Assembly: GCA_016789905.1 (NCBI GenBank)
Contig: JAEUQC010000139.1
Span: 1-56,501, forward strand
From: Bryobacterales bacterium
Lineage (GTDB): Bacteria; Acidobacteriota; Terriglobia; Bryobacterales; Bryobacteraceae
DNA length: 56,501 nt
Reading direction: 5' to 3'
Translations under genes and position numbers: made by a program
Part shown: positions 17,501-24,835 of the stretch, piece after piece
Position numbering within the stretch: position 1 is the stretch's first letter
How the letters are laid out: the number at the start of each line of letters is the position of its first letter
Notes under the pieces: model-generated
The model's database searches: none
The model's input: only the letters and a program-made list of their open reading frames with translations
Told to the model about the DNA's origin: nothing

Positions 17501-18042
17501 CGTTCTCGGTTTTAAGTACCCCGTATTCGGCCAACGGGAACGGGATTGTGCAGGGAGGCGGGCCGCAGTATGCCAATTTTGTTAGCGGAGTTTCTGTCTA
17601 TGAAAAGAAGAGCGTACCTGGAGCGACGCAGCCAGGCACGTTGCAGTGGTTGAATCCCGACGCATTTGCCTCCACGGTAGATCCGCGCACGGGGGCCTGC
17701 GCCGGCGGAGACAGTGTACGCCATTGCCAGTTTGGTAACCTTGGACGCAATTCGCTTCGCGGACCGTTGTTCACCTCGGGCGACTTGTACGTGACCAAGT
17801 GGTTCGCGCTGAACGAGAAGGTCAAGCTTCGCATTGACGGCCAGTTTTTCAACGTCTTCAATCACGCCAATTTCGGACTCCCGATTCTGGGGTTGGCGGG
17901 CGTGCCGGGAGTTCGTTCGACGCAGACCGGATTCGGCGCGTTGTCGTACACGACGGCGCCGCCGACGGGGCTGTTGGGAGTAGGTTTGGGCGGCGATAGC
18001 GCACCGCGACTTGTGGCGTTTCAGGCTCGCCTCGAATTCTAG
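14584..18042 (+). CDS. TonB-dependent receptor, Oar-like, with carboxypeptidase-regulatory N-domain
   Basis: This is a 1152-residue outer-membrane protein of the type greatly expanded in Acidobacteriota. A signal peptide (MFSFRLLAVLMLLVPTAFPQ) precedes a CarboxypepD_reg-like domain at about 22-105 (SAIVGAVSDSTGAALVGATV). A plug domain and a long beta-barrel follow, ending in Phe (VAFQARLEF), as expected for BAM recognition. Such receptors import substrates with TonB energy. Its place at the end of a metal-efflux operon suggests a metal- or chelate-related substrate, but this is inference. GAGGAAG lies 9 nt before the ATG. No TonB/ExbB genes are in the window. Confidence 0.93.
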   Translation: MFSFRLLAVLMLLVPTAFPQGETTSAIVGAVSDSTGAALVGATVTITNRENGAQRTAKTDDSGRFSFPQLKPGPYTVKMEAEGFEAQQNSSVFAGLGQKQTVDFTLKVASASQNIQVTDSAALINPENPNTATTLTREALATVPNAGGDLTYPIQFAPGALMNTAGSGNDFVGGTNGYGNVQFNGLSSLSNGYIVDGLETNDPLTNLNSGLSTNLVLGLNSIAEMTVNTLSFAVDQGRYGASQVNYVTKSGTNQLHGNLYQIWNGSRFNAANFFTNALPGNQKPRSVVNHFGGSLGGPIRKNKLFFFFDAEYVRIALPIISTITTPTPAFQNYVLQQLPKGGVDAVTGTVYRPSPESLPFYRKLFSLYRDTSGTALPVLGCPFDMGGAAAAGSPPNGNGCATRRTTSLSSLSTERVYTGRVDYNINDKNSAWFRFQSDDGLQAAYTDPINPVFNALSPQPLYSFASGYTRVFSPRLVNYFNPAFSWYESLFGPPDFQKTLDAFPIVLRGSGANAPFTTLGGLNDTWIQGRRAARYFLNDNLAWSIGAHELRFGTNSRILRLNNYNFGQGTVPVVEYTTLPQFIYGVASTASRSYPIANNQPYNIINVDLYAQDTYKISRKLTWTFGIRATHNSNPTNPHGALARIAGSFQSISHNVNQPLNAVLKTDTKQVFAAVPLLMWQPRTAVAWNVLPKTVVRTGFGLFSDMLPASVVDLVGANPPYYRNFEGGLLGNVGGSAIAPGVPDSAVDATASADRGFLAGFTRGALSCAAPNANPAACLQPVAITAVPDGKLRAPYNMQWSFAVEHQLGESLNLRAQYVGTRSVNQPYQTQENGYQTVCEGCFAPYPYKKPVDPRFGSVTQLNTGANSHYNGLQLTADKRLAKGLQFTANYTWSHCLDTVSNGGFLPFSAGGILQPLPGQLQRQYGSCDYDVRHNFTLQYVYQLPWKVKSRQLGHAVNGWQVSGSAFRRSGIPFSVLSTPYSANGNGIVQGGGPQYANFVSGVSVYEKKSVPGATQPGTLQWLNPDAFASTVDPRTGACAGGDSVRHCQFGNLGRNSLRGPLFTSGDLYVTKWFALNEKVKLRIDGQFFNVFNHANFGLPILGLAGVPGVRSTQTGFGALSYTTAPPTGLLGVGLGGDSAPRLVAFQARLEF

Positions 18043-18124
18043 TGTGTCATTCCTGACGCCTACGTATTTGCGGCCCGGCGCGATATGGTGCCAGTTCGAA
18101 CTAAAACTGCCGATCGTCGGCGAT

Positions 18125-18397
18125 TCAGGCCCACGGATAGATTGGCCGAGGCGAGCGAACACAGGTTACGGCATCATTCTCCAATTCTGGTCGTTCCTTG
18201 ATTGCTGAGAAGCAATCGGGACAAAGCAGAGAACGATAGTGAGAGGGAAGTGTGGCTGCCTTAGCCGCCGGTTCTGCGACAGGAAGCGGGTGCGTGAAGA
18301 CGGTGCCATGATCCGGACAGACGGCGACCGAGCAGTGATGGCAGATCCCAATGGCTTCAGACACTTTCCCGAGTTGATGACAGTCGAAGCACTTCAT
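18125..18397 (-). CDS. DUF2180-like Cys-rich zinc-binding protein (ars operon)
   Basis: This 90-residue protein has regularly spaced Cys/His pairs: MKCFDC at the N-terminus, then CHHC, CPDHG and LLCPDC. The layout resembles the DUF2180 family (a zinc-ribbon or B-box-like small domain). AGGAG lies 7 nt upstream of the ATG at 18397; the longer frame to 18472 overlaps acr3 and is rejected. It is the last gene of the arsR-arsC-arsM::D-arsA-acr3 operon. A second copy (27396-27668) also sits directly downstream of an acr3, here a decayed one. That conserved pairing suggests a function tied to arsenite efflux, possibly metalloid sensing or chaperoning. Confidence 0.8.
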   Translation of the reverse strand: MKCFDCHQLGKVSEAIGICHHCSVAVCPDHGTVFTHPLPVAEPAAKAATLPSHYRSLLCPDCFSAIKERPELENDAVTCVRSPRPIYPWA

Positions 18398-18426
18398 AGC
18401 ATTCTCCTTCTGCAGCCCTAAGCTGC

Positions 18427-19509
18427 TTATTCGGTGGGAAACCAATGACGAGTGCGATTGCACGCGGCGCAAACGGTTAGCATGACTGGGACTTCGATCA
18501 GCACGCCAACCACGGTTGCGAGCGCCGCGCCCGACTCCGGGCCAAACAGCGCGATCGCAGTTGCGACGGCGAGTTCGAAGAAGTTGCTGGCACCAATCAG
18601 TGCGCCGGGAGCCGCGACGGAATATGGCACGCGAAAAACCCGCATCAGGCCGTAGGTCAGCGAGGAGTTGAAATAGACCTGGATGAGAATTGGGACCGCG
18701 ATCAACAGCACATGCAGCGATTTGCTCGTTATATTGTCCGCCTGAAATCCGAAGATGAGAACTAGCGTGGCAAGCAACGCCAGCATGCTGACCGGGGCAA
18801 AACGAGGAAGCAAGGTCTGCTCAAACCACTCGTTACCTCGCTGTGCGACAAACCACCTTCGCAGAAGTACGCCAGCAGCGAGAGGAACCACGATGAAAAC
18901 GATGACGGCATACAGCAATACCTGGAATGGAACCTCAAGCGAGGACGCGCCGCTCACCAAGAATCGAATGATTGGCGCGAACAGAAACAACATGATGAGG
19001 TCGTTGACGGAGACCTGAACCAGCGTGTAAGCTGGATCTCCATCGGTTAGATGGCTCCATACGAAGACCATCGCTGTGCACGGAGCCGCAGCCAAGATAA
19101 TAGCTCCGGCGATGTACTGATCCGCTTCCGCTGGCGAAATCCAAGCGGAAAACACGTGCCGAAAGAAAAGCCAGGCAATAGCCGCCATAGAAAACGGCTT
19201 TACCAACCAATTGACGAAGACCGTCACCAGTAAGCCCTTGGGCCGCTTGCCGACATTGCGAATGGAAGCGAAATCAACCTTCATCATCATCGGCACGATC
19301 ATCAGCCAGATAAGCACCGCAATCGGGGCGTTGATCTGACTGCCTTCTCCGAATTCAAGTTGTCGAAGGCCGTTGATCGCACCGGGTAACAGTTTCCCGA
19401 TGGCAATTCCCGCGATCATGCAAAGCCCGACCCAGACCGAAAGATACCGCTCGAACCTGCCGAGTCCACCACCTGATTGGGTGGCCTTTACTTCGATTTC
19501 TTCAGGCAT
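18427..19509 (-). CDS. acr3: Arsenite efflux transporter ACR3
   Basis: At 360 residues with about ten hydrophobic helices, this is a bile/arsenite/riboflavin-transporter superfamily member of the ACR3 branch. The helix carrying the essential Cys is clear (AAAPCTAMVFVWSHL), followed by VSVNDLIMLFLFAP, and the C-terminal half has the conserved GASNFFELAVATAIALFG segment. It extrudes As(III) across the inner membrane. The gene lies 26 bp after arsA, whose ATPase may energise it. GAGGAGG lies upstream of the ATG. A decayed paralogue lies at 27689-28360. Confidence 0.95.
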   Translation of the reverse strand: MPEEIEVKATQSGGGLGRFERYLSVWVGLCMIAGIAIGKLLPGAINGLRQLEFGEGSQINAPIAVLIWLMIVPMMMKVDFASIRNVGKRPKGLLVTVFVNWLVKPFSMAAIAWLFFRHVFSAWISPAEADQYIAGAIILAAAPCTAMVFVWSHLTDGDPAYTLVQVSVNDLIMLFLFAPIIRFLVSGASSLEVPFQVLLYAVIVFIVVPLAAGVLLRRWFVAQRGNEWFEQTLLPRFAPVSMLALLATLVLIFGFQADNITSKSLHVLLIAVPILIQVYFNSSLTYGLMRVFRVPYSVAAPGALIGASNFFELAVATAIALFGPESGAALATVVGVLIEVPVMLTVCAACNRTRHWFPTE

Positions 19510-19535
19510 CGTCCTTGCCTCCTCGATAGATCGCG

Positions 19536-21311
19536 CTATTCATTGTCTGCTACCGCAACGCGTCCCGACAGCTCCAACAGGTGAGCGATACCGACCGGCT
19601 CCACTTGCAGCAGTGGAACGACCGCGTAGCGCTGTGCATGGTGATTGGCGACGGCCTCGATCTCTTTCAGCTCGTTGTGGGCTCTCTGGCGTAGTAGGGG
19701 CGAGAGCGGGCGGGCTGCCGCAACGCTGTTATTGATGATCCATGCCCACGGCTCGATACCGGCTCGCCGCAAGTCTGCCTGCAGGCTGGCAGCCTCCAAT
19801 ACCGGTGTGGTCTCCGCCAAGGTCACCAATAGAATCTTGGTCTGCTTCTCGTCTTGGAGCCGCATCATTGGCGTGGTGACGTGCAGCTTTTTGTCCGTTA
19901 ACTGACGCGTGATTTCACGGTGATACGCGCCCGTTGCATCGAGCAGAAGGAGGGTGTGGCCAGTGGGGGCGGTGTCCATTACGACAAATTTCTTTCCGGA
20001 CTCGCGGATAATCCGGGAGAACGCCTGAAACACGGCGATTTCTTCCGTGCAGGGCGAACGAAGGTCTTCCTCCAAAAGTGCCCGGCCTTGGGCATCCAGT
20101 GTTGCGCCCTTCGTAGCCAGAACGTGCTGCTTGTAGATCTCTATTTCTGCATGCGGATCGATTCGGCTGACAGCGAGATTGTCCAACGAACCATTGAGTG
20201 TTTCGGAGAGATGGGCGGCTGGATCTGAAGTTGTCAGATGCACTGGCAAACCACGATTCGCCAGTTCCACGGCGACGGCCGCGGCTAGAGTTGTTTTCCC
20301 AACGCCGCCCTTGCCCATCAACATTACGAGCCCGTGCCTATCCGCTGCAATAACGTCCACGAGCGCAGAGAGGGTGGGTGTATCAAGGGTGACTTGCTGA
20401 TGTTCGCTGATGCCATTCCCTGAGACGCTGTTGGTAAGCAACAGCCGTAGGGCGGCCAGCCCCACTAGATTGAACGGCTTGAGAGCCACTTGATCTAATG
20501 GCAAATCCTTCAGTACGCCGGGAAGAGCGGACAAAACAGCTTGCTCGCGAGCACAGATCGCCGCCGCCAGTGGATCAATCGCCGCCTCGGTGCGAGGCAG
20601 CACGCCATTGATGACAAGGTACTGCCGCGACAGCCCGATCTTCCCAAGTTCTTCGTGCGTGCGAGCGACCTCTCGCAGCGTGGAATCCTGGGCACGAGCA
20701 ACCAGAATCAAGCGGGTGCGTTGAGGGTCCGCCAAGGAATCGACCGCTTCTTTGTATTGGGTGCGCTGTTTTTCAAGCCCGGCCAGAGGGCCGAGGCACG
20801 AGGCATCGCCTTTGCCTTCTTCTAGAAAGCCGCTCCACGCCCCTGGCAGTTGTAGCAGCCGGATGGTATGCCCAGTTGGGGCGGTGTCGAAAATGATGTG
20901 GTCGTACCCGGTCGTCAAGGCCGTGTCGGTCAGAAGCGCTGTGAACTCGTCGAAGGCGGCAATCTCAGTGGTGCAAGCGCCGGAAAGTTGCTCTTCGATG
21001 CCCCTGACCACCGTGTCCGGCAGAACCCCGCGCACCGGACCGACGATACGGTCCCGGTAAGCCTGTGCAGCCGCTTGCGGATCGATCTCCAGGGCAGACA
21101 AGTGCGCGAAAGCGGGTATCGGTGTGATGGTATTGCCGATACTGATACCGAACACTTGCCCGACATTCGACGCCGGATCGGTGCTGACAAGCAGAACCCG
21201 CTTTCCAGCGTCGGCAAGCTGGATGGCCGTTGCACAAGCGATCGAAGTCTTGCCCACACCACCTTTGCCCGTAAAGAAGAGGAATCGAGGCGGTTGTTCT
21301 AAGAACTTCAT
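19536..21311 (-). CDS. arsA: Arsenical pump-driving ATPase ArsA
   Basis: This 591-residue protein has two homologous halves, each with a deviant Walker A motif (GKGGVGKTSIACATA near the N-terminus and GKGGVGKTTLAAAVA mid-protein) and a DTAPTGHT switch. The three metalloid-binding cysteines of the E. coli enzyme are all present in near-identical context: LSGACTTEIAAFDEF, DASCLGPLAGLEKQ and SPCTEEIAVFQAF. It couples ATP hydrolysis to arsenite extrusion and receives As(III) from the ArsD chaperone, encoded here as the C-terminal half of the preceding gene. The close match to the proteobacterial type suggests horizontal acquisition. Confidence 0.96.
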   Translation of the reverse strand: MKFLEQPPRFLFFTGKGGVGKTSIACATAIQLADAGKRVLLVSTDPASNVGQVFGISIGNTITPIPAFAHLSALEIDPQAAAQAYRDRIVGPVRGVLPDTVVRGIEEQLSGACTTEIAAFDEFTALLTDTALTTGYDHIIFDTAPTGHTIRLLQLPGAWSGFLEEGKGDASCLGPLAGLEKQRTQYKEAVDSLADPQRTRLILVARAQDSTLREVARTHEELGKIGLSRQYLVINGVLPRTEAAIDPLAAAICAREQAVLSALPGVLKDLPLDQVALKPFNLVGLAALRLLLTNSVSGNGISEHQQVTLDTPTLSALVDVIAADRHGLVMLMGKGGVGKTTLAAAVAVELANRGLPVHLTTSDPAAHLSETLNGSLDNLAVSRIDPHAEIEIYKQHVLATKGATLDAQGRALLEEDLRSPCTEEIAVFQAFSRIIRESGKKFVVMDTAPTGHTLLLLDATGAYHREITRQLTDKKLHVTTPMMRLQDEKQTKILLVTLAETTPVLEAASLQADLRRAGIEPWAWIINNSVAAARPLSPLLRQRAHNELKEIEAVANHHAQRYAVVPLLQVEPVGIAHLLELSGRVAVADNE

Positions 21312-21340
21312 ATGGGTCGCTCCGAGTTTTCAGCCAAAAG

Positions 21341-22528
21341 TCAGCAACATTTGCTGTCGGAGCAACAGCTACCGGCAGCTTTAGTTTCTGGCGCGATCTG
21401 CAAGATGCCGACCCAACGAGCCAGCTCGCTTCGGTTGGGATAACGCCCGGCCAAGGCGACTTCGCCGTCGATGAGCACCAGAGGCAGCGCTTCAACACCA
21501 GAGCGTTCGAGGAAGCTTTTCACTACGGCAGTTTCCGCGAAGACCATTGGCTGTTGGGCCAAATTGAAACGGTCGATCTGCGCCCCATTCTGTTTGGCCC
21601 AGGCTACATCAGCAGAGAAGTTGACCAAAGCCTGGTCGACATCGACACCGCAAACACCCGTGCTGCAACAGAGCGCTGGATCAAATACTTGAATAGTCCG
21701 ACCACGTTTGGCCGTGGCGGGCTTCACCGCACGGATGAACGCGCTCATGAACTTGCCTTCCATCGCAGCGGCCATCGCATCCACATCGATACCCTGGCCG
21801 CTCAAGAACGTCCGCGCGTCCTCGACGCTGTAAACGCGCGTCGGCTCAATGTCGATTCCGTCAAACCCTGCTTTGGCAAGTTTCGCCCGGTACTGATCAT
21901 CCTCAAGTGCCCCCGCGATGCAGCCGACCCACAGCAGCATGTTCTGCCGAATATTTTCCGGGACCACGCCTCGCACCACTACGTCTGAAACCGCAAAGCG
22001 CCCACCCGGCTTTAAAACCCGGAACGCCTCGCGAAGCACCTGGTCCTTGTCGGCTGACAGGTTGATGACGCAATTGCTGATGATGACGTCGACCGAATTG
22101 GCAGGCAGCGGAATGTTTTCAATCTCACCCTTAAGGAACTCGACATTTTCTATGCCCGCTTTCTGCTGATTTTGACGCGCGAGAGCCAGCATGTCATCCG
22201 TCATATCGAGACCGTAGGCTTTGCCCGATGGACCGACGCGCTTCGCCGACAACAAGACGTCGATGCCGCCGCCCGACCCGAGATCGAGCACCGTTTCTCC
22301 TGGCTTCAGCTCCGCTAACGCCGTCGGATTCCCACAGCCCAGGGAGGCCAGAACTGCCTTTTCCGGCAAACCGCTCTTTTGCGCGTCGTCGTAGAGGCCA
22401 GAGGTAATCGGGTCCACTGTGTCGCAACACGGGGCCGGTCCGCAGCAGGACGCACTGACATTGCCAGTGGCAACCAACCGGGCGGTCTCACCGTATTTCT
22501 CCTTAACAATTTCTTTGACGTTGCTCAT
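21341..22528 (-). CDS. arsM: ArsM-ArsD fusion: arsenite methyltransferase plus arsenic metallochaperone
   Basis: One 395-residue frame joins two usually separate proteins. Residues 1-270 are an ArsM-type SAM methyltransferase: the SAM motif is VLDLGSGGGIDVLLSA (80-95), and C65, C153 and C203 fall at the positions of the conserved ArsM cysteines. Residues 278-395 are a complete ArsD: VFDPALCCSTGVCG supplies C287, C288 and C293, NLAQQPM and GRYPNRSELARW follow, and the tail CCSDSKCC keeps both vicinal pairs. ArsM methylates As(III); ArsD hands As(III) to ArsA, encoded 29 bp downstream. The start at 22528 has AAGGAG 8 nt upstream and overlaps the arsC stop by 4 bp. Confidence 0.93.
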   Translation of the reverse strand: MSNVKEIVKEKYGETARLVATGNVSASCCGPAPCCDTVDPITSGLYDDAQKSGLPEKAVLASLGCGNPTALAELKPGETVLDLGSGGGIDVLLSAKRVGPSGKAYGLDMTDDMLALARQNQQKAGIENVEFLKGEIENIPLPANSVDVIISNCVINLSADKDQVLREAFRVLKPGGRFAVSDVVVRGVVPENIRQNMLLWVGCIAGALEDDQYRAKLAKAGFDGIDIEPTRVYSVEDARTFLSGQGIDVDAMAAAMEGKFMSAFIRAVKPATAKRGRTIQVFDPALCCSTGVCGVDVDQALVNFSADVAWAKQNGAQIDRFNLAQQPMVFAETAVVKSFLERSGVEALPLVLIDGEVALAGRYPNRSELARWVGILQIAPETKAAGSCCSDSKCC

Positions 22529-23046
22529 CTTGAGACTCCTTCTAGAGTTGGTAAAAGCGTGCCAATTCCGTCGAGCGCCGCTTTCAGGCGCTCGGGTTCC
22601 CCTATCAATTCCGAAAGCGGAAGTGCGAGGAACGCTTCGATACGAGCACGCAAGATGCGATACGCGGTCATGAACGCGGCGTCGATTTCTGCATCCGTAC
22701 CGGTCGCGTGCGCCGGGTCCTCTACACCCCAATGACTCCGCACTACTTTGCCAAGGTAGGCAGGGCAGGTTTCGCCAGCAGCGTTAGAGCAGACCGTGAT
22801 GACGACATCTGGAGTCATCGGTAGGGTGTCCCAGGACTTGCTGTGATACCCCTCGGTCGAGATGCCTTCACGAGCCAGGAGCGCAAGCGAACGAGGATGC
22901 ACTTGCCCGGTGGGCTTGCTGCCTGCACTCATCGCAGTCCAGCCAGCCGGAGCGAGGTGGTTAAAGGTCGCTTCCGCCAATATGGAGCGGCACGAGTTTC
23001 CAGTACAGAGAAAGAGGATGTTCATAATTTCAGTTCTCGGGCTCAT
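22525..23046 (-). CDS. arsC: Arsenate reductase ArsC (low-molecular-weight phosphatase type)
   Basis: The product has up to 173 residues. The P-loop is FLCTGNSCRS (a CX5R motif, catalytic Cys14 and Arg20). The redox pair sits in VCSNAAGETCP, two Cys seven residues apart as in the Staphylococcus pI258 enzyme, so thioredoxin is the likely electron source. It reduces arsenate to arsenite for methylation or export. The frame can start at 23046, which overlaps the arsR stop as ATGA, or at the family-typical MNILFLC Met at 23025. Neither has a strong Shine-Dalgarno, and translational coupling favours 23046. The C-terminus extends about 30 residues beyond the minimal fold. Confidence 0.93.
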   Translation of the reverse strand: MSPRTEIMNILFLCTGNSCRSILAEATFNHLAPAGWTAMSAGSKPTGQVHPRSLALLAREGISTEGYHSKSWDTLPMTPDVVITVCSNAAGETCPAYLGKVVRSHWGVEDPAHATGTDAEIDAAFMTAYRILRARIEAFLALPLSELIGEPERLKAALDGIGTLLPTLEGVSR

Positions 23047-23387
23047 TTACAGCAGACGATCTTCTGCGGCTCAACCGCTTTATTTCGGGTACAACACTCG
23101 GCATAAAGAAAACCCAGCAGTTCCTGAAGGGCATCTGTGTTGGCTGAGTACCAAAGGAATGTTCCTTCGCGGCGCACCTTTACGAGGTCCTCGTTTTTCA
23201 ACTTCTCGAGGTGGTGGGAAAGAGTGCTCGACGGGATTTCTAGCTCTCCGCCGATGTCACCTACGACCAGTCCCTCAGGATGGGCGCTTAGGAGAAGCCG
23301 GACGATTCGCAAACGCGACTCGGTCCCAATTGCAGAGAACATATCGGCGTAACGCGTCGTCAACCCGGCATCGGCTGTTTTGCTCAT
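23043..23387 (-). CDS. arsR: Arsenic-responsive repressor ArsR
   Basis: This 114-residue ArsR/SmtB winged-helix repressor has its recognition helix at SSTLSHHLEKLKNEDLV. It lacks the N-terminal-helix CxCxxC of the plasmid R773 type. Instead cysteines cluster at the C-terminus (AECCTRNK and IVCCK), as in the Acidithiobacillus ferrooxidans class. It heads the ars operon and should repress its own promoter (23412-23439) until As(III) binds. The stop overlaps the arsC start. A functional-looking paralogue lies at 26778-27158 and a decayed third copy at about 25520-25590. Confidence 0.95.
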   Translation of the reverse strand: MSKTADAGLTTRYADMFSAIGTESRLRIVRLLLSAHPEGLVVGDIGGELEIPSSTLSHHLEKLKNEDLVKVRREGTFLWYSANTDALQELLGFLYAECCTRNKAVEPQKIVCCK

Positions 23388-23411
23388 TGAGGACCTTATC
23401 TCTATGGTTCT

Positions 23412-23439
23412 ATAATAATCGAAATATAGCCGGTGTCAA
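23412..23439 (-). promoter_or_regulatory. Sigma-70-type promoter and probable ArsR operator of the ars operon
   Basis: Read on the minus strand there is a perfect -35 TTGACA (23434-23439), a 16-bp spacer and a -10 TATTAT (23412-23417). The segment AATAATCGAA (23414-23423, plus-strand reading) overlaps the -10 and spacer. It recurs as AATTATCGAA upstream of the second arsR, so it is a candidate ArsR half-site. Repressor binding here would block RNA polymerase directly. Confidence 0.75.
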
Positions 23440-23628
23440 TACCCGTACGACGAACATCGGCTATAACCTGTGCTTCTTCCGCTCGGTTGCGGTCGTATGC
23501 TCACCGTGAAGGCTGCCACCGTTCGTGCGCCGACAGCGATGGACACTCTTGCCGAGCGCATCCTTCCCGAGGCGAAGATTCACGAAATGATCACACTGAC
23601 TCCTGAGGACAGCACCAGTTCAACTTCT

Positions 23629-23760
23629 TCAAGCGGAGAAGGATTCGAGTCGTGGCGACCCGGAGATGAATCCGGCGACGATGGCCACTAATCCTCCGGC
23701 GCTGTTGTAGGCGATGGTGAAGTACTCAAGCTGCTGGCCCTGGCGCACAAAAATTGGACG
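23629..23760 (-). pseudogene. Remnant of a cation-diffusion-facilitator (CDF) transporter, N-terminal part
   Basis: Translation of the minus strand gives VRQGQQLEYFTIAYNSAGG, then LVAIVAGFISGS, then a stop. This matches the N-terminus and first membrane helix of CDF-family cation transporters, which typically read RRGQRLEYFTIxxNSLEG. The remainder of the protein is absent and no start codon is in place, so this is a truncated relic. It lies downstream of the mer-type operon, on the same strand. The rest of 23440-23628 shows no gene that I can support. Confidence 0.7.
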
Positions 23761-23782
23761 GTTCCATGGGGGGCTCCGTTTG

Positions 23783-24127
23783 CTAACCGGTTTCGATCAT
23801 GCCTTCATGCAGCAAATTGCACGCTTCGAGCAAGGCTTCACGCATCAGCGCTTGGGGTGGAATGCCTTCTCGCTGTGGTCCGTTGAGATACGTGCGGCAC
23901 ATCAATCCAAAGTGTTTTGAGGTTCGTGCAGACGGCTCCACGTCAACGCCGTTGATCTGGACGGTGGGAGAGCCGAGAAATCGGACCGCCGAAGCCGTGG
24001 CCGGATCAACCACTGCCGACTCCACTACCTCCCCAGCTACTCCCAAATCTTCGAGCATAGTCTTGACTCGCTCTACCGTGGGTAGATGATTAGGGCAACC
24101 GTCAATGTAGAAGACTTCAATCTTCAC
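23783..24127 (-). CDS. Thioredoxin-fold DF-family (seleno)protein homologue of the mer operon
   Basis: This 114-residue protein starts MKIEVFYIDGCPNH. The Cys occupies the position where relatives often carry selenocysteine or a CxxC. The remaining fold signatures are FLGSPTVQINGVDVEP and FGLMCRTY. The family is commonly found near mercury and arsenic resistance genes and is presumed to act in thiol/metal redox chemistry in the cytoplasm. It overlaps the preceding thioredoxin-like gene by 4 bp (ATGA), so it belongs to the merR operon as its last intact gene. The exact reaction is unknown. Confidence 0.75.
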   Translation of the reverse strand: MKIEVFYIDGCPNHLPTVERVKTMLEDLGVAGEVVESAVVDPATASAVRFLGSPTVQINGVDVEPSARTSKHFGLMCRTYLNGPQREGIPPQALMREALLEACNLLHEGMIETG

Positions 24128-24390
24128 AGCGGAACGCCCAAGCCGGCCGCTCGAAGCGTTGCCTCTTCAGGCCCGCGGCCCGCACAGCAACCTGCCAGAT
24201 TGCCGTCAATGACCACTGCTGGAACACTCCGCACGCCGAGACTCTTCGCCCGCTCAGCGACCTGACTGTCTTTCATGTCGAGCACGGTGATGTCGCAAGA
24301 TGGACATGCAATGCTCTTCACAAGGGTGATCGTTTCGTTGCAACAGCCACATCCGGCACTGAAGATTTCAACCTTTCGCTTGTTGTTCAT
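24124..24390 (-). CDS. Small thioredoxin-like protein of the mer operon
   Basis: This 88-residue glutaredoxin/thioredoxin-fold protein carries many cysteines: FSAGCGCCNETI at the first strand-helix turn, ACPSCDI, and AGCCAGRG near the C-terminus. The cis-Pro loop (VRSVPAVVIDG) is present. It probably shuttles thiols or Hg(II) in the cytoplasm, between the membrane transporter and downstream acceptors. Its start lies 23 bp inside the upstream transporter gene and its end overlaps the next gene by 4 bp, so translation of the three is coupled. Confidence 0.75.
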   Translation of the reverse strand: MNNKRKVEIFSAGCGCCNETITLVKSIACPSCDITVLDMKDSQVAERAKSLGVRSVPAVVIDGNLAGCCAGRGPEEATLRAAGLGVPL

Positions 24391-24835
24391 AATTCACATC
24401 TTCCTTTCCATATACTCCGCCGATTTGCACCGTGGTGTCTGGAGCGCAACTCGGACACACGGCTGAAGTCGCTTTGCGAGGCCAGGCATTCCACAGGGAT
24501 GCGGCAACGAGTAGCCCTACACCGAAATACACTAGTGGATTCGATCCCAAGTAGAACTTGCCAATCAAGACCGCCGCCGAAGCGAAGCCTCCAATCAGGG
24601 AGGGACCAAAGCCACGGCGCTGCCTCGCTCGAAACCCGAGAACCGCAACCGTCATGATCAGGAAGGCGCTCGTGATCGGTAGCAAGTACGTTGTGCCAAC
24701 TAGAAACCCGAGTCCGACAGACGACACGATTCCGGTGTATAAGGGCCAGCACATCGGGCAGAGCAGTTTCGGCAGCAGCGCAACCCCGATCCCCGGCATC
24801 ATGAGCAATCCCTGTTTCCACATTCGAGCGGCCAC
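24368..24835 (-). CDS. MerC-like mercury transport membrane protein
   Basis: This 155-residue inner-membrane protein has about four hydrophobic helices. The first contains LLCPMCWPLYTG, a vicinal-type Cys pair as in MerC/MerT proteins that move Hg(II) inward. The C-terminal cytoplasmic tail has a second pair (CPSC) for hand-over. I place the start at the GTG at 24835: AGGAGG lies 7 nt upstream and the GTG overlaps the merR stop (TAGTG), so translation is coupled. The long frame to 24904 overlaps merR and is rejected. Confidence 0.75.
   Translation of the reverse strand: MAARMWKQGLLMMPGIGVALLPKLLCPMCWPLYTGIVSSVGLGFLVGTTYLLPITSAFLIMTVAVLGFRARQRRGFGPSLIGGFASAAVLIGKFYLGSNPLVYFGVGLLVAASLWNAWPRKATSAVCPSCAPDTTVQIGGVYGKEDVNYEQQAKG

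Noticed and set aside
23470..23691. 73-codon plus-strand frame
   Set aside because: It is Ser/Thr/Glu-rich without a domain or ribosome binding site, and overlaps the CDF relic that is recognisable on the other strand.
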